DNA of 32,105 bases from Byssochlamys sp. IMV 00236. Its lineage: Eukaryota; Ascomycota; Eurotiomycetes; Eurotiales; Thermoascaceae. Both the position numbers and the translations under genes were made by a program. The stretch spans positions 1-32,105 of the forward strand of contig MSJH02000041.1 in the NCBI GenBank assembly GCA_001931875.2, in the 5' to 3' direction. A model generated the notes under the pieces. It worked only from the letters and a program-made list of their open reading frames with translations. It was not told where the DNA came from and did not search any database. Below, in pieces: positions 19,763 to 28,916 of the stretch; positions within the stretch are counted from its first letter, which is position 1, and each line of letters starts with the position of its first letter.

Positions 19763-21164
19763 TTTACTAAAAAAGTAATTCTCTTTTTTTTTATTATTAT
19801 TATTCAAAATCATCATTTCCATGATCAAAGAGATAATTTGCAGCCAATTCTATGTAAAAATAAATAAAAGCAAATGATGTGTTTTTCTTTGCTTTTATCT
19901 TCATTCTTATGCGAAATAAGCATTTAGGACAGCGTGTCTTGGGAAACCCTGTGCTTCCAACTATAATAGCAAGTTAGAGAATAATATCTTTTAAATAATA
20001 TTCCTATTTTACTCTTTCAATTTCTAGTCTTTCGTCCTCAGTCACACTAATCAGTTGTACTCCTCCTGGTATGCTCTGTTCTTCGGGGAGTGCTTACAGG
20101 AGCAAATCAGAATCAGCAGTAAGAGCTTGAAGCAAGATTGGATTTCCTTGAGCTAATTGACGAAAAAAAGGCTGTACCAAACCAGGATTTGTTTGAGCTA
20201 ATTGACGAAGTTGTTGAAGTTGAGATGTGTTTTTAAGGCTGGCAAAGCCTGCATCTAATGGTTGCTGAGCAAGTAGCCCAACAAGCTGAGTGAGGCTCAT
20301 TAGTTCATCTATAAATAAGTTAGTTTATATTCTTTTATTGTTTATATATAAACTTACCAGCATCATTAGCAGGAACTGTGGTTGTGCAAGGAGATATAGA
20401 GATGTTGATATCTTGTTGTTGTGCAGCATTCATTTCATTCAATATATTTTCAGGAATGCCCTAAAAAGATATTAGATGCAATCATCAGAAGCTATGAATG
20501 AACTTACATTGAACAGATATTCCACAGCTCTATCAGGATTGTTAAAACTGGCACGAAGCGCAAGTTCAGACTCAGCACGTGTAAACCCCATGGATATGAA
20601 ATTCTCAAGCACGCCTTCCATTTCAGGACCAATGGCTGCTTTTGGCTAAAGAAAAAAACATAAGCACATATATAAAAAGCCATCACGTTATATGCTCACA
20701 ATTGAGACCACTATATCCAAGAAATCCTTTTCTGTAATGTTGTATTCTTCGATCTTTTCATCATCGGAGAGAATGTTACCTGTCACAAGACAATTGAACA
20801 CACATACACAGATAAACACGCGTGTGCGTAAGTTGAAAATTCACCAGAAAAGACAAGTTTTTGTTGAGCAACAGGGAGCCCTTGAGATTGCTCAATCTTT
20901 TCCTTGACGGAGAGGATCTTTTTAAAGAAAGATAAGATAACAAGAGTTCAAACAAAGGATTCAATCTTACAGTGTCCGTGCTATCAATTTCGAGTTTAAA
21001 TTGCTTTTGCTGAGGCGTCTTGACAGTGATTTTCTATAAACAAATTAAAAGTAACTACATTTATTACAGGTATTGACGCAGCATACCAAAACACCCATTT
21101 CGTGATAAGCTATAGGGAAAAAAATTTTCTATCGATCTTATCCAAAGGTAATGCGTACATACTC
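19763..21164. repeat. tandem RAD23 duplication, left unit
   Basis: Left member of a direct duplication. It starts at TTTACTAAAAAAGTAATTCT, also found at 23679, and homology ends at ACATACTC, matched at 25394. Coding blocks, introns and flanks align, but the unit is about 300 bp shorter because the linker exon region is missing. Some blocks are identical between units (19801-19897 with 23712-23808; 20415-20562 with 24391-24538). Confidence 0.9.
19800..21098 (-). pseudogene. truncated RAD23 paralogue lacking the linker and UBA2
   Basis: Exons 21098-21087, 21033-20971, 20917-20845, 20779-20700, 20645-20508, 20460-20358 and 20308-20094 give an intact 227-codon frame. It has a UBL domain (KITVKT to ITEKDFL), a UBA1 domain (MEGVLENFISMGF to DRAVEYLFN) and an XPC-binding-like segment (NTSQLQQLRQLAQTNPGLVQ). 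UBL and UBA1 are almost directly fused by PKAAIGPE; the intact neighbour has about 65 linker residues there. A TAA at 20094-20096 stops translation. The frame downstream stays readable (PEEQSIPGGVQLISVTEDER) to the next donor. The exon for UBA2 has a 5 nt deletion at about 19910 that creates a stop. The following donor is AT (base 19898) instead of GT. So UBA2 is lost. In known Rad23, UBA2 shields the protein from the proteasome, so any product may be short-lived or altered. Whether it is expressed is unknown. Confidence 0.85.
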
Positions 21165-21180
21165 GTTGTGGAACACGCCC

Positions 21181-21208
21181 TTATTTTGCCCCCTTTCTGA
21201 ACTTTAAA
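21181..21208 (+). repeat. MULE left terminal inverted repeat
   Basis: 28 bp ending CTGAACTTTAAA. It matches the reverse complement of 23514-23542 except for one additional C in the C-run. No similarity continues inward. Confidence 0.85.
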
Positions 21209-21410
21209 TTTGAAATGATTTTTTATTCTTATTTAGATTCTTCGTCCACTTATTCCCCTTTTATTAAAGAATAGTAATCATGTCTGAGAGCTTAGATTTA
21301 GAATAATACACGCCCTTTTTTAGATAAATTACTGTTGATATTGACTCTTGGAAAATATCATTGAAAATTCATCTGTCCATCATGCAGTATGTTGGATTTA
21401 GAATGGTGAT

Positions 21411-23102
21411 ATGTCTACTTTAAACGAAGAAGACCAACCTATGCCAAAGCGCGTAACAAGAAGAAGCATCATTTGGAAAATTAAGTACATATAGCATAGA
21501 GCTGGGACCTATAAGATTCGTGCTGGTGTACAGACAGAAGATGAATCATCTAAAAGCCGGCCAATCCAGAAACCAAGCAAGAAGACTGACTGCAGATGCT
21601 ATGTTACTGTCACCTGTTATTTCGTAACACCTAATCAGGTCACTGTTAAGCTTCATATTGAGCATAATCATCTTATTGAAAGTCTTGATGATATCTCTTT
21701 TTTACCTTTGTCGGATAATACAAAGGAATCTATATTGCAAAAGTTACGTGAAGGCTATGGTAGAAGAGATATAAGGGCTGCAATTCAACGTCATTTTAAT
21801 GAAAGGATAAGAGATCTTTTTCCTGAAGCTGTTAGTTCGTCATCCTCTTCAGCATATGTTGTACATCTTGATCAGCCTGTCCATTCAGGAGATGTTTATA
21901 ACATATATAAAAAGATTCAAGAACTATCGTATAAAAAACACAACGATCAGAAGGAATCGATCAAGCTTTGGTTGAAAGATCTTTAGCAACAACGAGATTA
22001 CTTTACTTATATTGCTCAAGGCTTCAAACAGAGCTATACATTCGGCTGTGTTTCTCTATGGCAAAGGCAGCAACTAATTCGAGATGAATCATTTCGCCTG
22101 GATGCTACACATTGTGTGTCCAACATAGTCAATGTTATATTATATAGCATTATCGTTAGACATTCCATTACAGGAAGTGGTTGCCCTGTCGCCTTTTTCT
22201 TTACTAGTGATCACTCAATGATTCCAATCGCATGCTTTTTAAGATTTATCAAGAACCTTGGACCTGATCAATAATTTCCTTGCTTAAAGAAAATAACAAT
22301 CCACGTTTCCGCCGCTGGACATGCAACCATTACAGGAATCTTTGGTTCTACTGTCAGTATACAGTGGTGTCTTTTCCATGACAGCAGAGCCTGGATAGAT
22401 CAAATTCGCAAGAAAGTCGAGTTAGGAAGCGTCTCTGCCAACAATGCTGCCCATAGAAGTATGATAGCAGCTCTTAAGAGTTTGATGTGGGAAAGTTCAA
22501 CCCAAATGTTCACCCAGAGGCTGTTACATTTCCAACAGGAATTTTCAGTGCATACGGATGTCATGGCTCACTTTACTCAAAAGTACCTTGTTGATGATAA
22601 GTTTATGCATTGGTCTGCTGCCTACCAGCCACAAATATTCACCAATATGGAAACAAACAACTATATTGAGAGTTGGTATAACCAATTGAAGACGAATTAT
22701 TTACAAAGAAAAAGGAACAGAAGACTGGATTGCTTAGTCTTTATCTTGGTTGATGATGCTCATGCCGATTTTATGCACAATACAGCAAGAATGGTTGCTA
22801 ATATCGGACGTATGAGCTTAAAGACTAGAGAGACAAGAAAGAGAATGATTGCAGCAGAAGAAATCAATGAATTGGCATTAGCAGATACGGTGCAGAAAGT
22901 GTATATTGATGAAGAAGTTTGTTATATCGTCAAACCTTTCACGACGAAAGTTGTATACGATATATCAACTGAGCAAGGAATGATGACTGCTTGTAACTGC
23001 ATAGACTTTCAACGAAATAGGCGTGCCTGTAAGCATATATATTTGGTTTATCGCTTCGATAAAAGCTGTGTGGTTTACACCCAAGATAGATTGTCACGAT
23101 AG
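21411..23102 (+). pseudogene. MULE transposase with SWIM zinc finger, three in-frame stops
   Basis: One frame covers 564 codons from ATG 21411 to TAG 23100-23102. It is interrupted by TAG 21492-21494, TAG 21984-21986 and TAA 22272-22274, without a frameshift. Order of parts: an N-terminal zinc-cluster region (CRCYVTVTCYFV to HIEHNHL, of the FLYWCH/FAR1-like type), a central transposase core with FRLDATH (first presumed catalytic Asp), then KKITIHVSAAGHATI where MULE proteins usually have an Asp in the ITID position, then VSIQWCLFHDSRAW, and a C-terminal SWIM motif CNCIDFQRNRRACKH (CxC-x10-CxH). The ITIH substitution suggests that catalysis is lost apart from the stops. A further decayed segment follows downstream. 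Confidence 0.85.
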
Positions 23103-23191
23103 CAACAAGAGAAATGCTACAGTATACTTATATTACCTAGAAATTGACTCTAGCTTGAGAGTTCATACCATAGATAATACTTATCCAAAAT

Positions 23192-23456
23192 ACTGTTGAG
23201 AATAATCATATCGAAGCAGTTTCTGAAAGCTCTGGTGTGCTTCAATCAGAAGTACCATCTGAAGCTGGAGGTAGAGTGGTGAGTTGTTGACAAGCATTAC
23301 AAGTATATGCAGACAAGCTTTAGAAAGTCGTATACATTTAACATCTGAAAATAACAACAGACTATTACAAATATATAATGAACTAAGATAGTTGTTGTCA
23401 GTTAATGAAGAGATGCAGCTTCTACCAGATATAAATATGCAAACACAAAGAAGATA
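23192..23456 (+). pseudogene. decayed C-terminal tail of the MULE transposase
   Basis: After the SWIM-containing frame stops, two other plus frames keep protein-like text: HIEAVSESSGVLQSEVPSEA (about 23201-23260) and, after a stop and shift, ALESRIHLTSENNNRLLQIY (from about 23310) with one TAG before LLSVNEEMQLLPDINMQTQ and a final stop near 23456. This suggests the original protein or a last exon ran close to the right inverted repeat. Confidence 0.45.
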
Positions 23457-23513
23457 AAGCATAAAGTAAAAAAAAATCTTATCTCTTAGCCATACAAGTC
23501 GGCCACTCCAAGT

Positions 23514-23542
23514 TTTAAAGTTCAGAAAGGGGGGCAAAATAA
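23514..23542 (-). repeat. MULE right terminal inverted repeat
   Basis: 29 bp, the reverse complement of the left repeat with one additional base in the C/G run. Confidence 0.85.
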
Positions 23543-23557
23543 GCAAATCGATACAAA

Positions 23558-23627
23558 CCGTTGATGTCTACTGAATCTATATTACATTATGGCGTAGTTT
23601 AAAAAATAACTAAAGAAAATGGTTGCC
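23558..23627. repeat. dispersed 70 bp repeat, copy 1
   Basis: Begins CCGTTGATGTCTACTGAATC just right of the MULE end. It aligns without gaps to 27194-27263 with 13 mismatches in 70, of which 11 are transitions. Function unknown; possibly a remnant of another element or a shared upstream region. Confidence 0.7.
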
Positions 23628-23678
23628 CTATATCTTCTTCCTATATGAGTAACAACTTCCTGGTAGAATCTCTTTACA

Positions 23679-25394
23679 TTTACTAAAAAAGTAATTCTTT
23701 TTTTTTATTATTATTCAAAATCATCATTTCCATGATCAAAGAGATAATTTGCAGCCAATTCTATGTAAAAATAAATAAAAGCAAATGATGTGTTTTTCTT
23801 TGCTTTTACCTTCATTCTTATCGCATGCGAAATAAGCTTCTATGACAACCTGTCTTGGGAAACCCAATGCTTCCAACTATAATAGTAAGTTAGAGAATAA
23901 TATCATTAAAATAATATTCCTATTTTACTCTTTCAATTGCTTCTCTTTCTTCAGCAGTCACTTGAATTGTTGCTGTCTCTGGTCCGCCTTCTTCTCCTTC
24001 AGCTCCTTCCAAGAATGCTTGTAGGAATCCATTAGGATCAGCATTAATAGCTCGAATCAATTCTGGATTGGATTGGCCTATTGATTGAAGCAAAGGTTGA
24101 AGCAAACCAGGATTTGTTTGAACTAATTGACGAATTTGTTGGAAGTGAGGTGTGTTTCTAAAGCTGGCAAGATCTGCACCTAATGGTTGCTGTTGTTGTT
24201 GCTGTTGCTGTTGTTGCTGAGCATGTTGTTGAGCAGCAGCAAAAAGATTCAATGGTGCATCTAAAGTAGGTGAGTTGAAGCTCTTTATATATACATAAAT
24301 ATATATACTTACTAGCATCATTGGCAGGAGCTGTCGTTGTGCCAGGAGATATAGGTGTGTTGGTATCTTGTTGTTGCTCATCTGATTGTGGTTGTTGTGC
24401 AGCATTCATTTCATTCAATATATTTTCAGGAATGCCCTAAAAAGATATTAGATGCAATCATCAGAAGCTATGAATGAACTTACATTGAACAGATATTCCA
24501 CAGCTCTATCAGGATTGTTAAAACTGGCACGAAGCGCACGTTCACATTGAGCACGTTCAAAACCCATAGCCATCATATTCTCAAGTACACTTTCCAATTG
24601 AGAGCCAGTGACTGCATTAACAGATTAATTTATGGAAAATATTACAGAAATATCTACTTGCCTAATTGAGAATAACTGTCCGTAGTAGCCTTTTCTGCCT
24701 CTTTGGGAGTGTCAGAAGCAGGTGCTGGGCTGTTGCTACTGGCAGGTGCTGCGGCAGGAGATTCAGACTTGACAGGTTCAGCTGGCTTTGATGGTGTTGT
24801 TGCTGCAGGTGTTGATTCTTTTTTAGCGGCAGAACTACTGGAAGCTGGTGTTGCTTTTGGCTAAAGATAGAATATAAGCACACAAAACATTCGTCAGACT
24901 ATATGCTCACCTTTGATACCATCACAACCAAGAAATCCTTTTCTGTAATGTTGTATTCTTCGACCGTTTTATCATCGGAAAGAATTTTACCTACCACAAA
25001 TACAATTAATTACAAATGCACACGCACACACACACGTATACACGCGTGTGAAGTGGGTTACAAACTTACCAGAAAAGATAAGTTTTTGTTGAGCAACAGG
25101 ATGTCCTTGCGATTGCTCAATCTTCTCCTTGACGGAGAGGATCTTTTTAAAGAAAGGGTAAGAAAGAGATCAAACGGAAAATTCAATCTTACAGAGTCAG
25201 TGCTATCTACTTCGAGTTTAAATTGCTTTTGTTGAAGTGTCTTGACAGTGATTTTCTATAAACGGGTTAAAAGTCAGTATCTTTATTATAGGCATTGAAT
25301 CAACATACCAAAGCGCCCATTTGTACGTTTGATAAGCTTTACGGAAAAAAAGATTTTTCTATTAATCCTATCCAGACGTAATGAGCACATACTC
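23679..25394. repeat. tandem RAD23 duplication, right unit
   Basis: Right member of the direct duplication, holding the intact RAD23 gene and about 75 bp of shared upstream sequence. It begins TTTACTAAAAAAGTAATTCT and homology ends at the ACATACTC near 25387-25394. Confidence 0.9.
23711..25320 (-). CDS. RAD23: Rad23 ubiquitin receptor / nucleotide excision repair factor (375 aa)
   Basis: Ten exons: 25320-25309, 25255-25193, 25142-25070, 24990-24911, 24860-24662, 24611-24484, 24436-24313, 24260-23929, 23876-23810 and 23760-23711 (376 codons). Domain order is that of Rad23: UBL (1-76, [16 protein letters not shown] to [11 protein letters not shown]), an Ala/Pro/Ser linker (77-142), UBA1 (about 147-185, [10 protein letters not shown] to DRAVEYLFN), Gln-rich spacers including 11 consecutive Gln, an XPC/Rad4-binding domain (about 250-312, [20 protein letters not shown]) and UBA2 (about 328-370, [20 protein letters not shown] to [10 protein letters not shown]). 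It carries ubiquitylated proteins to the proteasome and stabilises Rad4/XPC in DNA repair. Length fits the family (360-410). All introns are 47-79 nt. The intron after exon 5 (24661-24612) keeps frame only with a GC donor (GCAAGT). The exon 3 acceptor follows TTTAAAAAG. Confidence 0.95.
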
Positions 25395-25821
25395 TCACAA
25401 AAAAAATACGTCACATGCTGAGATTAAATTATTCAACAGATGAAACAATTTCTGCGCCCTTAATTCCACCCGTAAAGTTTCCAACGGGAAGATGTGTGAA
25501 CTTTATTTTTTCATGCAATCAAAAAAAAAAAATAAGCTATGAGGCTTTTTCCGAACAAAGCATAAATCAAGTTAAAATAGTAAAATAGAGGACAAGATAT
25601 CAAGTTTTAAAGCATAAAAGAGGAGAAATAATAATAAAAATGGCTCAAAATGACTCCCTCACTCATGTTCTGTAAGAGTTACTTTTTTAGGTGAAATTCT
25701 TCCCACCTTTCTTCTGTTGCCCCAATTACACAAACATTACAACATTTTTTCTTAGAAAAAGTATAAAAAGCATCAAGTGTTCCTTCTCCTTTTTATTATT
25801 TACTTTTTTATAAAAATCTAA
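25321..25821. promoter_or_regulatory. divergent promoter region of RAD23 and the mini zinc-finger gene
   Basis: 500 bp between two start codons facing away from each other. It has a poly-A run near 25519-25532 and a TATA-like GTATAAAAAG at 25761-25770, 52 bp before the plus-strand ATG. I see no other ORF. Confidence 0.5.
25761..25770 (+). promoter_or_regulatory. TATA-like box of the mini zinc-finger gene
   Basis: GTATAAAAAG lies 52 bp upstream of ATG 25822 in the correct orientation, followed by a T/C-rich stretch that could hold the transcription start. Confidence 0.5.
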
Positions 25822-26037
25822 ATGCTGGCATCAATTCCTTCTAGTAACATCAAATATAACGATTGGCCATTAGACGAAGCTCAAGAGAACCTAATGACAC
25901 TAGCTACCGTACAGTCTACTTATACACAACAAGCCATAAACCGTTGTAGATCATCGGTTGTTCGATGCAAGACCTGTCATAGGAAATTCCATTCACTTGG
26001 TAACCTTGCAAATCATCATCAATTATATCAACATTAA
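25822..26037 (+). CDS. single-finger C2H2 mini-protein (71 aa)
   Basis: An intronless 72-codon ORF. The last 25 residues form one classical C2H2 finger: CKTC, HRKFHSLGNLANH and a final His give Cys-x2-Cys-x12-His-x5-His. The first 45 residues (DWPLDEAQENLMTLATVQST) are helical and mildly acidic with no finger. A TATA-like box lies 52 bp upstream. A one-finger protein of this size is too small for strong independent DNA binding by itself, so a partner, RNA or protein-binding role is as likely. The ORF ends directly after the last finger His. It overlaps no other good ORF. I cannot name a family. Confidence 0.65.
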   Translation: MLASIPSSNIKYNDWPLDEAQENLMTLATVQSTYTQQAINRCRSSVVRCKTCHRKFHSLGNLANHHQLYQH

Positions 26038-26147
26038 GTTATCCATCATATACCCCCTCTCTCTCCTTCCCCTTTCATATTTATGTATTTGTATATCATA
26101 TCCATGTATTATAGTAAATAAAACCTACACATATTCACTCATCTTTA

Positions 26148-26808
26148 TTAATGACATGATTTACCAAGTGCCTTTAGTCTCCAATAGTTGTAGGGCAATG
26201 GAACAACATATCCTGCCGCCGCACTTACAGCAGCTGCCATCCAAAACTTGGGATCATTCAATACAACTTGGCCACCCATCAGATGCCAATCAACCACATT
26301 CTCTGTCAGTTCCATAGCAAGCATAGAAACAAAGCTCATGCCCATTGCCGTTTTGAATGCCGCTGGATAAGGCACTTTCATCGTACGCTGTAGTAAAACG
26401 GTTTCTAAGGCTAAAGAGGTGGATATACCCGCAATCTACGATAATTAGGCCGATTCATATCTTACAGATACAACATACCATTGATGCGGCTGTCGTTATA
26501 GCCGGTGATAGTGTAGGATGATGCATCTGTAGATACCACATAGTGGCAAAATCCCCTGTTGTACACCCGATCAAGCATCTATTCATCCCTCTCTCTCTTA
26601 GCCCTCTTTAAAGGAAAAGTAATAGTCATTTATTGTACCTTAGCGTGTTCACCCTTGTACGTTGCCAAACAAGTGGATCCTGCCAAAACGAAAGGCTGGT
26701 CATCTTTGGCTCGGGCGTCTTTTTGACATGACAGCAAGAGGTATATTTCGAAAAGGACTGATTTATTACCTTTTGCCTTCTGACACTTTGAAGGAGGAGG
26801 GCATGCAT
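26148..26808 (-). CDS. DUF4396 integral membrane protein (185 aa), possibly mitochondrial
   Basis: Three exons, 26808-26639, 26578-26479 and 26435-26148, with GT-AG introns of 60 and 43 nt (186 codons). The product resembles DUF4396 proteins. FWQDPLVWQRTRVNTLRCLI leads into the first membrane segment with GCTTGDFATMWYLQMHHP, then IAGISTSLALETVLLQR, AAFKTAMGMSFVSMLAMELTE, a FWMAAAVSAAAGYVVPLPYNYW span and a short basic end. The N-terminal 35 residues from ATG 26808 (HALLLQSVRRQK, SFSKYTSCC) are basic with no acidic residue before the TPEP segment, like a mitochondrial presequence. A start at the later ATG (MTSLSFW) would remove it. Function of DUF4396 is not established; four membrane spans are likely. 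Confidence 0.82.
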
Positions 26809-27193
26809 ATTTTTTGTTCAAAGAAAGAAAAAGAAAAAGTAATAACAAAATAGGAAGGGCCCATGCTCGTAATTTTATCAGATGGAAAAATAAGCCAATA
26901 GAAACTTAAAGAACGGACTTACATAGCCATTACTGCGTTCATGTTATTCCTGCCATCAAAAATACTGATTTATATACCAAGGTCCTTCATCTTTCAAAGT
27001 ACGGACATATATCGGTTTTTCTTGCTGTACTAGATGCATATACAGAGTTTCTCAATATCTGATCATTTCGAATCATTCTACGCTAGATCAGCTGCTGTTT
27101 ATGTAATTTTCCAATAAAAGAAATAATATGCGGGCCCTGATCTCACAGGTGATAATGATTACCAATATAAGAAAGGAGCATGTTGAATAGAAG
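26809..27193. other. intergenic, nothing supported
   Basis: AT-rich spacer between the DUF4396 start and the dispersed 70 bp repeat. It has a poly-A-rich patch near 26821-26850 and no supported ORF or RNA gene. Confidence 0.4.
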
Positions 27194-27263
27194 CCGTCGA
27201 TGTCTATTGAATCTTTGTTACATTGTGGCGTAGGTTAAAAAACAATTAAAGAGAGCGGCTACC
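27194..27263. repeat. dispersed 70 bp repeat, copy 2
   Basis: Begins CCGTCGATGTCTATTGAATC. It aligns to 23558-23627 with 13 mismatches, mostly transitions. It lies about 57 bp upstream of the first codon of the partial unknown gene that follows. Confidence 0.7.
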
Positions 27264-27319
27264 AGGGCGGAAAAAAGAAGAGAATATAGTATAAAAAAGA
27301 TATCGGTTAATTCTAGTAA

Positions 27320-28018
27320 ACAGGAACAACCACTCACACTGTAGATACTTATGGTGTGATAACAAGCCTTGGTTACCCTGCATCTTGTTCTTCTTATACA
27401 GTCAAGATAAAACTGGTTGTGAACATAACACGCGAGCAAGCCATTTGCATGTTTTTCTCTGAAGAATATAATGAAGAAAATGTAGCAAGGCTCTCGAACA
27501 AGATTATTGATTTTGGTTCCTCTGATGTATGCTATGAGACCGATCCTAGACAACCAATTTTAGTATCTTTGATGCGAATTCGAAGTGATCCGTTTTCTTT
27601 CAAGCGGTATACAATTAAACATTCAACTTCAAACTATGCTGAACCAGAAAAAAAAAAAGACTCTGAACTTAGTAAGTATTGTATATGCTATGTATTTTAT
27701 TCTACATATTGTTTTAACATCAGAATGTCTATAAATGCAGCTTCAGAATTGCAAGTCATTGCATTTTTAAACAAAGTGTATGTTACCACCGTTGACACAC
27801 CAAATGAAAGTGCTTATTGTCTCAAAAGAGTTACCACAAATGACATTTACGAGTTGGTTATAACAAAAACTGGCTGCATGGGTAAAAAATCGGAAGCAGC
27901 CTTTGCGACATGTGTTCAAAGAAAGGTATCCATTTTGTTGTATTTGAGTTTTGGAATAGATTTAGATAAAGTAAAAAGTACGATGAGACTGTGTATATCT
28001 TTATTCGGAATAAAGTGA
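27320..28018 (+). pseudogene. unknown gene, apparently lacking its 5' end
   Basis: The plus frame is open from about 27320 and reads as ordinary protein (HTVDTYGVITSLGYPASCSS, REQAICMFFSEEYNEENVAR, IDFGSSDVCYETDPRQPILV). There is no ATG before the internal one at about 27449; in-frame stops lie just upstream near 27314-27319. A 69 nt GT-AG intron fits at 27672-27740 (joining DSEL to TSELQVIAFLNKVYVTTVD), though retention also stays in frame. The 3' end is unclear. The frame runs to TGA near 28018, but a donor at AAAGGTATCC (27925) could lead to the acceptor TAAACAG near 28060. No domain is recognised. It is either N-terminally truncated or has an unseen first exon. Confidence 0.45.
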
Positions 28019-28583
28019 AGAGAAAAGAGACTTTATGAATTTGCCTAACCTCTAAACAGATTTGTTCGACAGTATTACTTGGCTTCCCATGCCTTTGTCT
28101 AGCTTGCTTAAGTATCCAATGTATTGGTAGCAACATGTGTACGGCTTGATACAAGACAGTAGCCTAGTATTGATGCCGTCACACTTAGTATACACTATCA
28201 GCTGTTAGGGCTCTCTGTGTAATATGGCGTTTCTGGACCAAAACTTTCTGCAAGCTGGTCTTTGTACTATTAATATACAACATGGCACCTCCCTAAGACA
28301 ATAATCCCATGGCGGCAGGTGAGAACAAGGCTTGCTTGCAATATATACTATGTCTTTGCACAGATTATGAATCTAAATCAGTAATGTAATTCAAGAACAT
28401 ACAGAGTCAAATTGTATACTAATGGATTTATCGAGAGATAATGAGTTCTCTCCTTTAACAATATTATTTTGGTTGTACGACGATACAAACAGGGAACGCG
28501 ACATCTGATTTGTTGTGGCATTATTGATAATTAGAAGTTGCAACATCAATTTAAACAAGGTTACTTTACACTTTCATTGTTTT
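28019..28583. other. intergenic, nothing supported
   Basis: Sequence between the unknown partial gene and the small membrane protein. It may hold a last exon of the former near 28061-28150, as one minus and one plus frame are open. No repeat or RNA gene is visible. Confidence 0.35.
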
Positions 28584-28865
28584 ATGCCAAATACAAATCA
28601 AACATTATTCATCGTCATCTTTTCACTCATAGCAGCTGTTATTGTCTTGGCTACCTATGTTATCTGGCTAAAAAGGATCAAAATGAAAACAAAAATATAC
28701 GAACAAAAGCAAGTAGAACTTGCTCAACAGCAAAACCAACTAAATAACCTCACACCAGCTCAACTGCAAGAACTAAAGCCTGTCTTATTACAAAAACTAT
28801 ATGGTTCTGACTTTCAAAAACAACCTAATCAATCAACCATGGCTCAACCCATTAGCAATGTATAA
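28584..28865 (+). CDS. small single-span membrane protein (93 aa)
   Basis: I start at ATG 28584 (MPNTNQ). The in-frame ATG at 28515 adds 23 residues that would place uncharacteristic sequence before the membrane span. Residues 6-28 are a clear transmembrane segment (TLFIVIFSLIAAVIVLATYV), flanked on the inside by LKRIKMKTK. The remainder is a Gln-rich helix (YEQKQVELAQQQNQLNNLTP) followed by AQLQELKPVLLQKLYG. The arrangement suits a type III single-span protein with a cytosolic helical tail, perhaps an organelle anchor. No family is recognised. Its stop codon lies 51 bp from the left end of the large TIR transposon. Confidence 0.6.
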   Translation: MPNTNQTLFIVIFSLIAAVIVLATYVIWLKRIKMKTKIYEQKQVELAQQQNQLNNLTPAQLQELKPVLLQKLYGSDFQKQPNQSTMAQPISNV

Positions 28866-28916
28866 AGAGATCCTGTTGTTCCTCCCTTTATTAACCCAAT
28901 TAAATAAAAGAGGTGA

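Larger units (their letters stand above)
21181..23542. mobile_element. degenerate Mutator-like (MULE) DNA transposon, about 2.36 kb
   Basis: Bounded by terminal inverted repeats: 21181-21208 (begins TTATTTTGCCCCCTTTCTGA) and the reverse complement at 23514-23542, differing by one extra C in the right copy. It encloses a MULE-type transposase with SWIM finger. I find no 8-11 bp target duplication next to the repeats (GAACACGCCC on the left, GCAAATCGAT on the right), so the site is altered or the true ends lie slightly elsewhere. It sits between the two RAD23 copies, about 17 bp from the edge of the left unit. Confidence 0.8.

Noticed and set aside
21171..21320. ACGCCCTT occurring at both 21174 and 21309 as a possible target duplication
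   Set aside because: The second copy lies inside the element, not beyond the right inverted repeat, so it cannot be a target-site duplication.
23181..23546. Minus ORF of 121 codons
   Set aside because: It lies antisense to the decayed transposase tail and runs into the right MULE inverted repeat.
27218..27553. Minus ORF of 111 codons
   Set aside because: It is antisense to the better-supported plus frame at 27320-27671 and has no motif.
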